From NCBI GenBank assembly GCA_017305515.1, contig JAFKKP010000307.1, forward strand, positions 1 through 44,721: a stretch of 44,721 nt of DNA, written 5' to 3'. Made by a program: the position numbers and the translations under genes. Of this stretch, positions 1 through 8,643 are shown piece by piece. This DNA comes from Hyphomicrobiales bacterium (GTDB taxonomy: Bacteria; Pseudomonadota; Alphaproteobacteria; Rhizobiales; Xanthobacteraceae). Under the pieces are notes generated by a model. The model searched no databases, had not been told where the DNA came from, and worked only from the letters and a program-made list of their open reading frames with translations. Numbering within the stretch: position 1 is the first letter of the stretch; every line of letters begins with the position of its first letter.

Positions 1-1471
1 GATAGAGCGAAGCGGTCGTCTGATACGACGCTTGCAAACTCGTCTGCAATGCCAGGATCTTCGTCGCGACTTCATTCTCGTTGATCCCTTGAATCGAATC
101 CAGCATCGTCTGCGCAAGATTGGTGGTTTGCGCCTGCCTGTCCGTCGCCTGTTTCACAGCAGCCTGAGCGCCGGCCATATCTGCCTGAACGTCCTGGATG
201 GTCTGCTGGCCCGGCTGCGTCGCAAGGTTATTCGTGATCCGCTGATTGAGTGCCATGATCTGCGCATTGGCGTTCGGATCGCTCGACGAAGTGGTCACTG
301 CCGAATAGACCGCGAGGGTCTGAAGCTGGTTGCGGAATGCCTGCTCATCCGCGCGCATGCCGTACTGAACCGTAATCGACTGATCGACTTGCGCGACCGC
401 AGTTCCGCGCGCCGGATCGGTACCGGTTTCGCCGGTGTACCAGCTCACGGTGTTTGCCGGCGTACCGGCGACGAGGGTGGTTGCGGTGTTCGCCGGCGAA
501 GTGCCGACACGCATCGGCGGCTTGCCAAAGAAGTCGTTTCCGGCCTGAATCGCAGACGCGGCGACCAATGCCGTATTCGATAGTTTCTGAATCGAGGACG
601 TCAGCGCCGCGCCAAGGTTGGCAGCCGTCGCCGTCGAATTCGCCCCGATCGCGAATGAACCGGCAGGCGTCGGCACAGCAGACGTCGCGGTAAGCTGAAT
701 TTGCTCGGAACTGCCGTCCGGCATCGTAAAGGTGATGTTGAACTTGTCGCCTTCCGCCGGATTGGTGGCGCCGAGATCGATCGTCGTGCTTGCCGGCGAG
801 CCGCTGACGGTCGAAATCGTTCCGCCGTTGGCAAATGAGCCGGACACCGAAGCGAGCTTCATGCCGAACGGCAGACCGGCTGCTTCCTCGGACAGCGTGA
901 TCTGTGTCGGAGCGGGCGAGGTCACGACAAGCCGGCCCATCGAATTGGTGCCGAGATCGGCGGCGTTGCGTTCCGAAATGACCTGCTTCAATCCCGCTTG
1001 CGTGTTGGTGCCGTTGAGAATGACATCCGCCGACGCGGTCGCGGGCGTATCCGTCGCACGGCCGGAAAACAGATAGCGCCCGCCCGATTGCGTGTTGAGC
1101 GCGGCGACAGACTGAAGAAATGCGGCGTAAGCGGTTTTTTGTCCCGCCGTCTGTCCGGCGTTGTCGAGCGTGATGGCCGATCCGATCGCGGCCGCCTTTG
1201 TCGTGCTGGCGGAATCGACGAGGCTTTGCAGCGACAGATTGGCGACGCTGATGCGCGTATTCACATTGGTCGCCGTATCGCCGTAGCTGGAAAGCGCCGA
1301 CAGTTGCGCGCGCAACCCGGTCGCGAATCCGCGATTGATGCCGAGACCGGCATAGCTATTGGATTTCTGACCGCTTGAAAGCTGCTGCGTGAGGTCGTTC
1401 AGCTGGCTCTGAATGTTGAGGATGGACGAGCCGAGATAGTTTGTCCGTCCGCTAACACCATCGATTGCCAT
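1..1471 (-). CDS. flgL: Flagellar hook-filament junction protein FlgL (3' end cut by window edge)
   Basis: The frame reads from an ATG at 1471 to the window edge, about 490 codons without a stop. It starts MAIDGVSGRTNYLGSSILNI, which fits the N-terminal flagellin/FlgL helix, and the last readable residues (LQTSLQASYQTTASL) match the C-terminal D0 helix of flagellin-family proteins, so probably only about ten to fifteen residues are missing. FlgL is the second hook-filament junction protein, sitting between FlgK and the filament outside the cell. The start lies 12 bases after the flgK stop and has a GAGGG ribosome site, so flgK and flgL are co-transcribed. The large central Gly/Ser/Thr-rich region makes it longer than enterobacterial FlgL (about 317 residues), which is my reason for stating the family rather than strict orthology. 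Confidence 0.88.
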   Translation of the reverse strand, partial: MAIDGVSGRTNYLGSSILNIQSQLNDLTQQLSSGQKSNSYAGLGINRGFATGLRAQLSALSSYGDTATNVNTRISVANLSLQSLVDSASTTKAAAIGSAITLDNAGQTAGQKTAYAAFLQSVAALNTQSGGRYLFSGRATDTPATASADVILNGTNTQAGLKQVISERNAADLGTNSMGRLVVTSPAPTQITLSEEAAGLPFGMKLASVSGSFANGGTISTVSGSPASTTIDLGATNPAEGDKFNITFTMPDGSSEQIQLTATSAVPTPAGSFAIGANSTATAANLGAALTSSIQKLSNTALVAASAIQAGNDFFGKPPMRVGTSPANTATTLVAGTPANTVSWYTGETGTDPARGTAVAQVDQSITVQYGMRADEQAFRNQLQTLAVYSAVTTSSSDPNANAQIMALNQRITNNLATQPGQQTIQDVQADMAGAQAAVKQATDRQAQTTNLAQTMLDSIQGINENEVATKILALQTSLQASYQTTASLY

Positions 1472-1483
1472 GACTAGAAACCC

Positions 1484-3349
1484 TCAGATTGACTGGAGAA
1501 GCGACGTGAACATGTCCTTTACGGCCGACATGACACGCGCGTTCGCCGCGTAAGCGTTTTGAAGCGCCAGCAAATGAGCCATCTCATCGTCGATATTCAC
1601 ACCGGAAGACTGGTTGAGTTTTTTCTGCAGCGTGGACAGGACGACATCCTGCCCATCGGCGACCTGCTTGGCGGACGCCGCCGCCTGACCCTGCGCGCTC
1701 GTGAACTGCTGTATGTAATTGAGAAGCGTTCCCTTCGACGGCGAATTGGTCGAACCGATGCCGGTTTGCGGCGAATAATAGTAAGAACCGCTCTTCAACT
1801 GCGACAGAATGAAATCGGAGCGCGTCGTGTCGCCGGCGGCAGTCATCGGTGACGTGCTGTAAACGATCAGGCGCGATGGATCGCCGACAAGGGCGGTATT
1901 GACCGAGATGCGGCTTGCAAGACCCACCATCTGCGAACCGTTGCCGGTGATCGCGCCGGTGTAGGGAACGCCGTTATCTGTAAACAGCGGAAGCTGCGCA
2001 TTGCCGCTGGTCAGCGACGTGATGGTGGTTGTCGTGGAGGCCGAATTGATCGGGGTGAGGCCGCTGCCGGAACCATCGAGAATTTGTAACGTCGTGCCCG
2101 ACGACGTAAACTGGATACCGGCACCGCCCAACGCTGAGTTGAGCTGCGAAGCGACTGACGCCGCGCCGCCCGCGAAACTGACGCCGATCACTTCGTCGTT
2201 TGGATCGACGGTCGCCGAGTTCGACAACGGCAACGCGCTCGGATCGTCCACCCGGATGACCGATATATTGCGAACCTTGCCCGCCGTATCGGTGTAGCTG
2301 AACTGAACGGAATTGCCGCTCTGCACACCGGACAAGTCAACCGAATAGCCGTTGGGCGGTCCTGAGACGGCCGTGCCGCTTGTTGTCTTGTCGGACAGCG
2401 CGCTGGAAAGCGAAGCGGCGAGCTGATCGAGCTGCGTCTGAGCCTGAACGAGCGTGTTGTCGCGCAAATCGAGATAGCCGGAAATCGCGCCGGAGCGGAT
2501 GGCATTCGTCGCCACGAGATCGACACTGCCGCCATTCGGATAGGTCAACGTGATCGACCCGACATTGCTTTTGGACGGGTCCGAATTCCACAGCGTATTG
2601 GGAGTGACGGTGCCTTGCGCATTGAAGTTGAGGACCGAGGCTTCGCTGCCGACAAGCTGTACGCCTGAATTGGTGAAGACGTTGATCTGGTTATTGCCAG
2701 CGTCGACAACGCGGATGTCCATCATTTGCGCGAGTTGCGTCACATACTGATCGCGCTGATCCAATAATGAAGCCGAAGCCGCATCGTTGCCGGAGGTCCC
2801 CAGCAATTGCTTGTTGATGCTGGCGATCTGCTTGAGCGCATTGTTGACTGTTGAGACAGAGTCGCTGATCGCGCTTTCCGCGCTGGAGCGAAGCGATTGA
2901 ACGCCTTGGCTTGCGGTGTTGAGTTGTTGCGCCAGCGACTGAGCCGCGTTGACAACCGTCGATCTCGCTGCCGCGGAGTCAGGACTTGTCGAAAGCGCCT
3001 GCAATGCGCTGGTCAGCGCGTTAAAGTTCGCCTCGATCGTCGTATTCGAATTCGGATTCCCGTATATTCCTTGCAGATTCTGAAGCGCGGCGGACCGGAC
3101 ATCGGCATACGTCGCGCCGGATGTTTCCATCAGAACCTGCTTCTGGATATAGGTGTCGAGTTCGCGGTTGACACCGGTGATACGAACGCCGGTGCTGTCG
3201 GATCCTGCGATTGTCTGGATCTGGGTAACGGTTTTGCGAACGTAGCCGGGCGTTTCGGCATTAGCGACGTTCGACGAAACCAGCGAGAGAGCAGCCTGGT
3301 TTGCACGCAGACCTGAGATCGCGGTGTTAAGAGCTTGGCTCAGACCCAT
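1484..3349 (-). CDS. flgK: Flagellar hook-associated protein FlgK
   Basis: 621 residues. The N-terminus (MGLSQALNTAISGLRANQAA, then SSNVANAETPGYVRK) is the rod/hook/HAP signature shared by FlgE, FlgG and FlgK, and NVANAETPGY is typical of FlgK. The C-terminus (DDEMAHLLALQNAYAANAR) is the FlgK-type D0 helix that packs against the N-terminal helix. FlgK caps the hook and joins it to FlgL and the filament. It is secreted through the flagellar type III apparatus, so no signal peptide is expected and none is seen. It lies between flgE (46 bases upstream) and flgL (12 bases downstream), in the expected order. The centre is low in Cys and rich in Ser, Thr and Asn, as usual for axial proteins. Confidence 0.95.
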   Translation of the reverse strand: MGLSQALNTAISGLRANQAALSLVSSNVANAETPGYVRKTVTQIQTIAGSDSTGVRITGVNRELDTYIQKQVLMETSGATYADVRSAALQNLQGIYGNPNSNTTIEANFNALTSALQALSTSPDSAAARSTVVNAAQSLAQQLNTASQGVQSLRSSAESAISDSVSTVNNALKQIASINKQLLGTSGNDAASASLLDQRDQYVTQLAQMMDIRVVDAGNNQINVFTNSGVQLVGSEASVLNFNAQGTVTPNTLWNSDPSKSNVGSITLTYPNGGSVDLVATNAIRSGAISGYLDLRDNTLVQAQTQLDQLAASLSSALSDKTTSGTAVSGPPNGYSVDLSGVQSGNSVQFSYTDTAGKVRNISVIRVDDPSALPLSNSATVDPNDEVIGVSFAGGAASVASQLNSALGGAGIQFTSSGTTLQILDGSGSGLTPINSASTTTTITSLTSGNAQLPLFTDNGVPYTGAITGNGSQMVGLASRISVNTALVGDPSRLIVYSTSPMTAAGDTTRSDFILSQLKSGSYYYSPQTGIGSTNSPSKGTLLNYIQQFTSAQGQAAASAKQVADGQDVVLSTLQKKLNQSSGVNIDDEMAHLLALQNAYAANARVMSAVKDMFTSLLQSI

Positions 3350-3395
3350 AACTAACTGTCCATCTCATTCGGCACTACGTGCAAACTCTTGTGCT

Positions 3396-5207
3396 TTATC
3401 GCAACACGTTCAACAGATCCTGCACCATCTGGTTGGACGTGGTGATGACCTTGGTGTTCGCCGAATACGCCTGCTGCGTCACGATCAGCTTGGTAAATTC
3501 TTCGGCGATGTCGGTATTCGACCCCTCGAGCGAAGAACCCACGATAGTGCCGCCCTTTCCGAACAAAGCAGCGCCAGATTCGTCGGTTGCCTCAAATGCG
3601 CCACCGTTGTCGCGCTTTAGATAATTTGTGCCGTTGAAAGTCGCCAGCGTAATCGCCGCGAGATCGATATTGCGGCCATTCGAATAATTGCCGACGACTC
3701 GGCCGTTATTGCTGATCGAAACAGTCTGGAGCTGACCGGCTGGGAAACCGTCCTGCGCGATCTGGTTGACCTGTGCATTTCCGTTAGCGTCTGCAAACTG
3801 CGTCAGACCGCCCGAACCGAAGTTGATGGTCGGGCTGCCGAGCGACACGCCACCGACGGTCGCATTAGAAAGCGTCACGGAGGCAACGACCGGGTTCATC
3901 TGGCCGTTCGCCTGGAAGGTGAAATTCGTGCCGACGTTCTGCCATGCCGTTGCAGCACCCTTTGCGTTCGGATCGACTTGATAGAACATGTTCCAGACGT
4001 CGGAATGACCTGCGCCAAGCGAGGCGCTGTCCATCTTGGCCCAGCGGAATTGAAGGCTGACTGGCGAACCCGACACATCGTAGGCCGTCACTGCGCCGCC
4101 GCTGATGGACTCGTTGATGAAGGCCTGGTTGTCCGAACCGATCACCTTTCCGACGCCGACGGTGCCGCCGCCCGTGCGCGTTGCTGAGACCGTGCCGACA
4201 AAACCGAGCGCACCGAACGCGGATGCATTGTTGGTGGTAATCGAAACGTTGTTGTTCAGACCAGTGTTGATGGTGACAACACCCGAGGGACTTACGGTCG
4301 ATGGATTCGTCGTGTTGTTAGTGATCGCATCGATCTTGCCGAGCAAGGCACCCACGGTCGAGTCGACTGGAATATGCGTCGCATCGTTCGTGCCACCCGA
4401 CGCCGTAAACGTGATTGGCGTACCGTTGACGGTAATCGTGTCGCCGATACCGAAATTCGACGTGATCGAGTCGGTGTTTGACAGACCCGAGAGCAGCGTC
4501 GAGGTGCTGATCGCAGTCGGTGTCGTCAGTTTGCTGTTCTGCGCGGTACCGGCTTTCGAAGCATTCGCAAATGGCGTCGCGGGCGTGCCGATGACGCTCG
4601 GGTTAGCTGTAAAGTCGGCGACGTTGAGCAGCTCAGTACCCGGCGAAGAAGTGTCGTGCTTCGTCGTCAGTGGATAGCTCGCAAGGTTGGCGCGGTAGGT
4701 CACAGCGGTCGTCGGCTGCGACGGCAAGAAGTCGTTGCCGAATTTTAGGACCTTCGGCACGCTGCCGGTGACGTTGCCGGTGGTCGGGTCGATAGGCAGA
4801 CCTTCAAGGTAATAGCCGGCGCCGTTGACGAGATAGCCGTTCTTGTCGAGCGTGAAGTCGCCACGACGGGTGTAGCGATCGACGCCGTCAAATACCGGGA
4901 GGTTGTCAGTGAAGCTGCCGGGCTTTTGCACGGCGAAGAAGCCGTCGCCGTTGATCGCCATATAAGTCGCGACCGAAGCCGCTTGAACGCTACCCTGCAC
5001 CGAGTTGGTTTCGCGCGAGCCAGCGGTCACGCTGCCGGCCAACTGTGCTGTCGTTCCCGTATCCGGAATGAGATCGAGGAAACTGGTGTCGATGCGTTTG
5101 AACGCAGTCGTCTGCGAATTCGCGATGTTGCCGGAGATGTTCTCCAACGCATAAGACTGAGAACGCAAGCCTGCGACGGACGTGGTCAGCGCGCCAAAGA
5201 TACCCAT
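3396..5207 (-). CDS. flgE: Flagellar hook protein FlgE
   Basis: 603 residues, longer than the E. coli hook protein (402) but within the range of alphaproteobacterial hooks. The N-terminus (MGIFGALTTSVAGLRSQSYA, then NISGNIANSQTTAFKR) is the rod/hook D0 signature. The C-terminus (NTDIAEEFTKLIVTQQAYSA, ending VQDLLNVLR) is the matching FlgE helix. A stretch around residues 75-130 (INGDGFFAV, YTRRGDFTLDKNGYLVN) is the conserved hook domain. FlgE polymerises outside the cell into the universal joint between rod and filament. The ATG at 5207 has GGAG eight bases upstream. It is the first gene of the flgE-flgK-flgL run and is preceded by a sigma54-type promoter. Confidence 0.96.
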   Translation of the reverse strand: MGIFGALTTSVAGLRSQSYALENISGNIANSQTTAFKRIDTSFLDLIPDTGTTAQLAGSVTAGSRETNSVQGSVQAASVATYMAINGDGFFAVQKPGSFTDNLPVFDGVDRYTRRGDFTLDKNGYLVNGAGYYLEGLPIDPTTGNVTGSVPKVLKFGNDFLPSQPTTAVTYRANLASYPLTTKHDTSSPGTELLNVADFTANPSVIGTPATPFANASKAGTAQNSKLTTPTAISTSTLLSGLSNTDSITSNFGIGDTITVNGTPITFTASGGTNDATHIPVDSTVGALLGKIDAITNNTTNPSTVSPSGVVTINTGLNNNVSITTNNASAFGALGFVGTVSATRTGGGTVGVGKVIGSDNQAFINESISGGAVTAYDVSGSPVSLQFRWAKMDSASLGAGHSDVWNMFYQVDPNAKGAATAWQNVGTNFTFQANGQMNPVVASVTLSNATVGGVSLGSPTINFGSGGLTQFADANGNAQVNQIAQDGFPAGQLQTVSISNNGRVVGNYSNGRNIDLAAITLATFNGTNYLKRDNGGAFEATDESGAALFGKGGTIVGSSLEGSNTDIAEEFTKLIVTQQAYSANTKVITTSNQMVQDLLNVLR

Positions 5208-5278
5208 AACATCATCTCCAACTTCGAATCCGGGCGGCCAGCCGGTGCTGAATCAGGGCCGCGTTCAAAAGTGGATTC

Positions 5279-5293
5279 GCAAGCGTTGTGCCA
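5279..5293 (-). promoter_or_regulatory. Sigma54-type (-24/-12) promoter of flgE
   Basis: Read on the minus strand this is TGGCAC-AACGC-TTGC, which fits the RpoN consensus TGGCAC-N5-TTGC, with the invariant GG and GC exactly ten bases apart. The predicted transcript start is near 5267, leaving about 60 bases of leader before the flgE ATG at 5207. Sigma54 control of hook genes is known from Caulobacter, where FlbD activates them. No FlbD site was identified here. Confidence 0.8.
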
Positions 5294-5321
5294 ATATAAT
5301 TTCCTTATATATTTCAATTGC

Positions 5322-5355
5322 TTAAATAAAATGCCCCGGCCGATTGACCGGGGCA
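5322..5355 (-). terminator. Rho-independent terminator of msrB
   Basis: The arms TGCCCCGG (5332-5339) and CCGGGGCA (5348-5355) form an 8-bp GC-rich stem with an 8-base loop. On the minus strand the stem is followed by ATTTTATTT (5331 downward), the U tract expected for transcription leaving msrB. It separates msrB from the flgE promoter. Confidence 0.8.
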
Positions 5356-5398
5356 CAATTGCCTAGCGCGGCAAGATTTGCCGCTCGATAGAGGGCCG

Positions 5399-5911
5399 TT
5401 ACGTCGCCGATGCGTCAGGCTTGAAGGTGAGCGCGAGCCCGTTCATGCAGTAGCGCAGACCGGTCGGCTTTGGGCCGTCGTCGAAGACGTGGCCGAGGTG
5501 TCCGCCGCAGCGGCGGCACAATGTTTCGGTGCGCACCATCATGAAGGTCCGGTCGGTCTTCTCGATCAGCGCGTTCGGGAGCGCCTGATAGAAGCTCGGC
5601 CACCCGGTGCCGCTCTCGAACTTGGTTTCGGACGAATATAAAGGCAGGTCGCAACCGGCGCAGGCGAAGGTGCCCTTGCGCTTCTCCTTGTTGAGCGGAC
5701 TGGAGAACGGCCGCTCGGTGCCGGCTTCACGCAGAATGCTGTACTGCTCAGGCGTCAGCTGCTTGCGCCATTCCTCGGGCGTCTTCTGCACCTCGAATTT
5801 CTCCGGAACCTTGTCGTCGGCGTTCGCGGGGCCACCAAGACCAAGCCAGCGGAAGGCCGTGAAGGCTGCAAGACCAGCCGCAGAGGCGAGCAGAAATCGG
5901 CGGTCGATCAT
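5399..5911 (-). CDS. msrB: Peptide-methionine (R)-S-oxide reductase MsrB with a Tat-like signal peptide
   Basis: 170 residues from the ATG at 5911. The ATG at 5917 lies only two bases after the GGAG ribosome site, while 5911 has the better eight-base spacing; an upstream in-frame start at 5953 is less likely. The enzyme reduces methionine-R-sulfoxide in proteins. Zn-binding pairs are visible as CAGC and CRRC, the SelR core as SGTGWPSFY, and the catalytic Cys as RYCMNGLAL, giving a complete single-domain MsrB. It begins MIDRRFLLASAAGLAAF, a twin-arginine motif followed by a hydrophobic stretch, with a mature start near NADDK, so periplasmic action after Tat export is inferred. It is transcribed alone, with a terminator just downstream. 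Confidence 0.93.
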   Translation of the reverse strand: MIDRRFLLASAAGLAAFTAFRWLGLGGPANADDKVPEKFEVQKTPEEWRKQLTPEQYSILREAGTERPFSSPLNKEKRKGTFACAGCDLPLYSSETKFESGTGWPSFYQALPNALIEKTDRTFMMVRTETLCRRCGGHLGHVFDDGPKPTGLRYCMNGLALTFKPDASAT

Positions 5912-6025
5912 CGTCATTGCTCCGTACAGTTCGGACAAGAATACGTCTGCCACGAGTTACGCCCCGAAAGCCGAATAGTTACACGTCATCGCCGCGCCAT
6001 CCCTCACGTTCGCGCGAGGAGCACG

Positions 6026-7447
6026 TCACGCACTCGCCGACCCGCTGTCATCCGAACGCGGCCTGATCGCCGACGCGCGCTCACGATCCGCCTCGACCCG
6101 CGCTTTTGCCGCCGCCAGCCGTGCTTCGCGCGCATGTTCCCGTGCGACTTCCCGCGCACGCGCTCGCTCGCGAAAGCGCGATACGGCGCCTGCGGCAGCC
6201 GAGCGGTTGCGCGAGAACGTATGAAAGGCCTGTCCCGCTACGCGTCCGGCAGAACCGCCCGCCCAGACGAGTTCAAACGGCGAAAACAGTTTCCAGCGAT
6301 CGTCGCCCCACAGGATGCTGCGCGCGAGGAGATGACCGGCCATCGCGGTGGTGTTCAGGCCCTGCCGACCGAACCCGCTCGCGACCCACAGGCCCTTATG
6401 CAGTTCGCCGACCTGCGGCATGCCGTGCACGGTCGTGCCGTAAACCCCGCTCCAAGCCTCTGAAATCTCAGGCTTTCCAAGCGCCGGGAAAATCTTCGCA
6501 ATCCGGTTGCGGATGGCACGCCCATAGCGTTTGGCGTTGCCCTGCCAGGTGGTCTCCGTGCTCGACCACAAGAGCCTGTCGCCATCGACGACACGAAACT
6601 GATCGATGCCGTCGTTGTCCGTGACCGCGCCGGAATAGGAAATCGCTTCCGCAAGACCATCGCCAAGAGGCGCCGTGAGCGCAGCGTAGCGCCATGTCGG
6701 CAGCAGCGTCGCAGTCAATCGCTGCGCCGGCTCACCGAGGTGGACATTGCCCGCAAGAATGATGTGCGAGCACCGCAGCAAGAGACCGTTCGCGTACACG
6801 CGCTTGCGGACACCGGCGGGATCGATCTTCGTGACGCGCGTGTTCTCGAAAATCCGCACGCCGGCGTCTTCCGCCAGTTCCGCGAGGCCATGCACATACT
6901 TCCGTCCGTCGACATGCAGCGCCTTCGGAAAATGGATGGCGTTGAAATAGCGCCTTGTCTTGAGGCTTTCCCGCACCCGTTCAACCGGCCAGCCTTCGAT
7001 TTCGCTGCCGAAATCGCCGCCGATCATTTGCAATCTGTCGATGAGCCGCTCTCCGGCATCGACGTTGGAAACTTCGAGCGCGCCATCCGTCAGCACAACC
7101 TCGCGCATCGTCTCTTCGCTCGCGGCGGCGCGCACATAGTCCACGCCTTCTTCCGACATTTTCCAGAGTTCGCGGGTGTCGTCGTATCCGACGCGCTCGA
7201 TAATCTCCTCGACCGGCACGCCGAAGCCGGGCATCGCGATGCCGAGATTGTTTCCCGACGCGTTCCAGCCGACGCGATGGCCTTCCAGAACGATGACGCT
7301 GGCGCCTTTCAAAGCGGCCTCGCGCGCGGCGGTCAGACCCGCCAATCCGGCGCCGACAACGACAATATCGACGTCGATTTTGAATTTCAGGGCGGGGCGC
7401 GACGAAACGTCGGAAATTGCGGTTATGCCATTCGCTTCATTCGTCAT
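6026..7447 (-). CDS. FAD-dependent oxidoreductase of the DAO / gamma-glutamylputrescine oxidase type
   Basis: 473 residues from the ATG at 7447; a longer in-frame extension to 7564 carries no recognisable domain. The dinucleotide-binding motif VVVGAGLAGLTAAREA sits near residue 30. The DAO-fold C-terminal motif (WSGVYGTTVHGMPQVG, then GLWVASGFGRQGLNTT) matches PuuB/OrdL-like amine or amino-acid oxidases, which oxidise a C-N bond and reduce FAD. The substrate cannot be read from sequence. After the fold, roughly the last 65 residues are almost wholly Arg, Ala and Glu (RFRERARAREVAREHAREAR and onward), probably one charged helix. I do not know this tail from family members. The gene diverges from the SixA gene and appears monocistronic. 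Confidence 0.8.
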   Translation of the reverse strand: MTNEANGITAISDVSSRPALKFKIDVDIVVVGAGLAGLTAAREAALKGASVIVLEGHRVGWNASGNNLGIAMPGFGVPVEEIIERVGYDDTRELWKMSEEGVDYVRAAASEETMREVVLTDGALEVSNVDAGERLIDRLQMIGGDFGSEIEGWPVERVRESLKTRRYFNAIHFPKALHVDGRKYVHGLAELAEDAGVRIFENTRVTKIDPAGVRKRVYANGLLLRCSHIILAGNVHLGEPAQRLTATLLPTWRYAALTAPLGDGLAEAISYSGAVTDNDGIDQFRVVDGDRLLWSSTETTWQGNAKRYGRAIRNRIAKIFPALGKPEISEAWSGVYGTTVHGMPQVGELHKGLWVASGFGRQGLNTTAMAGHLLARSILWGDDRWKLFSPFELVWAGGSAGRVAGQAFHTFSRNRSAAAGAVSRFRERARAREVAREHAREARLAAAKARVEADRERASAIRPRSDDSGSASA

Positions 7448-7604
7448 TTTGGCCGCGAAACGTCCCAATGGCAGAAAGGTGACGGACTTGGAATCCAATG
7501 GCGAAATTGTGTCACCTTGTCCTCTGCACGCTTGTACACTATTCCGGGATCGCCTCCAGCCCAACTGCGCCGGAACTGCCCTCAGGAAAGCACGAGATCG
7601 CGTA

Positions 7605-8135
7605 ATGCGCCGGTTGATTCTGCTGCGTCATGCCAAGACCGAGCGCGACGCACCGTCCGGACGCGACTTCGACCGCAGGCTCGACGAACGCGGCATGCTC
7701 GATGCACAGATGATCGGTCAATGGCTGGCGCGGAACGGCTATCGCCCCGACCTTGCGCTCGTCTCTCCGGCCGTTCGCGCGATGCAGACCTGGGACATTC
7801 TGACGAAATCGCTTTCATCGGCGCCGATGAAAAATATCGAAGAGCTTTACAGCGCCGACGCGGGCGAGCTTCTGACCATCATCCACACCACCGAAATCGA
7901 CGATCCGAAAGTGCTGATGATCGTCGCGCACAATCCGGCGCTGCACGAACTCGCGCTGGCGACAATATCATCCGGCGAAACATCGGCGCTGCGTGCGATT
8001 GCCGCGAACATGCCGACGGCAGGCGTCGCGGCGATCGACTTCGAGATCGACGGCTGGGGCGATGCGGGTTTCCGCAAAGGGAAACTGGAACGCTTCATCA
8101 GCCCGAAACTTCTGAAAGAGTCATCGGACAACTGA
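7605..8135 (+). CDS. sixA: SixA-like phosphohistidine phosphatase
   Basis: 176 residues from the ATG at 7605. It has the histidine phosphatase fold: the N-terminal LILLRHAKTERD carries the phospho-accepting His of the RHG/RHA motif, LVSPAVRAMQT the conserved Arg region, and VAHNPALHEL the second catalytic His. SixA in E. coli dephosphorylates phosphohistidine on ArcB and on PTS-Ntr components. Here the target is unknown and the symbol denotes family only. The universal stress protein gene follows 32 bases downstream on the same strand, so the two likely form an operon. The start overlaps nothing, and upstream in-frame sequence is antisense to the divergent oxidoreductase. Confidence 0.85.
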   Translation: MRRLILLRHAKTERDAPSGRDFDRRLDERGMLDAQMIGQWLARNGYRPDLALVSPAVRAMQTWDILTKSLSSAPMKNIEELYSADAGELLTIIHTTEIDDPKVLMIVAHNPALHELALATISSGETSALRAIAANMPTAGVAAIDFEIDGWGDAGFRKGKLERFISPKLLKESSDN

Positions 8136-8167
8136 CCGGCTCTCGTCCGGCGGCGCGGAGGCTTTCG

Positions 8168-8593
8168 ATGTTCAATTCGATTCTCGTCCCCATCGATCTC
8201 GCCGACACCGATCTGGCGAAGCCCGCCATCGAGACAGCCGCGTCGTTGTCGAAATCCTCCGGCGGCAGCGTGCGGCTCGTCAACGTCATGCCGATGACGC
8301 CGGTGATGCTCGCCGAATATGTGCCGCCGGATTTCGACGCGCAGCAGCGCCAGACATCGAACGACGCGCTTTCAATCGTCGCGCGCGAGTCCGGCATCGA
8401 CGCCAAACGCATTTCCACCTCGATCCGTCAGGGCGGCATCTATCACGAAATTCTCGAAGAAGCCGCCGATGTCGATGCGGACCTGATCGTGATGACATCG
8501 CATCGTCCCTCGATGCAGAATTACTTTCTCGGCTCCAACGCCGGACATATCGTGCGCTACGCGAAATGTTCGGTGCTCGTGGTGCGGAGATAA
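8168..8593 (+). CDS. Universal stress protein (UspA family)
   Basis: 141 residues from an ATG with GGAGG seven bases upstream. MFNSILVPIDLADT is the usual USP first strand and KCSVLVVRR the usual last strand, giving one cytoplasmic Usp domain that would dimerise. The ATP-binding consensus G-x2-G-x9-G-S/T is only half kept. The first two Gly are replaced in MTSHRPSMQNYFLGSNAGH, while the later GS remains, so nucleotide binding is doubtful. Its operon partner is the SixA-like phosphatase. The role in stress is general to the family, and nothing in the sequence says which stress. Confidence 0.88.
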   Translation: MFNSILVPIDLADTDLAKPAIETAASLSKSSGGSVRLVNVMPMTPVMLAEYVPPDFDAQQRQTSNDALSIVARESGIDAKRISTSIRQGGIYHEILEEAADVDADLIVMTSHRPSMQNYFLGSNAGHIVRYAKCSVLVVRR

Positions 8594-8604
8594 ATTTCTC
8601 AATG

Positions 8605-8640
8605 CGTCATTGCGAGGAGCGTCAGCGACGAAGCAATCCC
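8605..8640. repeat. Single arm of a dispersed palindromic (REP-like) element
   Basis: The stretch beginning CGTCATTGCGAGGAGC and ending GCGACGAAGCAATCC is nearly identical to the right arm of the full palindrome at 28149-28223 read on the opposite strand. It begins 11 bases after the stress-protein stop. Only one arm is clear here. Confidence 0.75.
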
Positions 8641-8643
8641 CTA

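Noticed and set aside
3350-3395. Separate sigma54 promoter for flgK
   Set aside because: The 46-base gap has GGCAC- and TGCA-like pieces but not with the required spacing.
6740-8593. 617-codon plus-strand open frame
   Set aside because: Most of it is antisense to the FAD oxidoreductase and out of frame with SixA; only its last 142 codons are real, as the universal stress protein from 8168.
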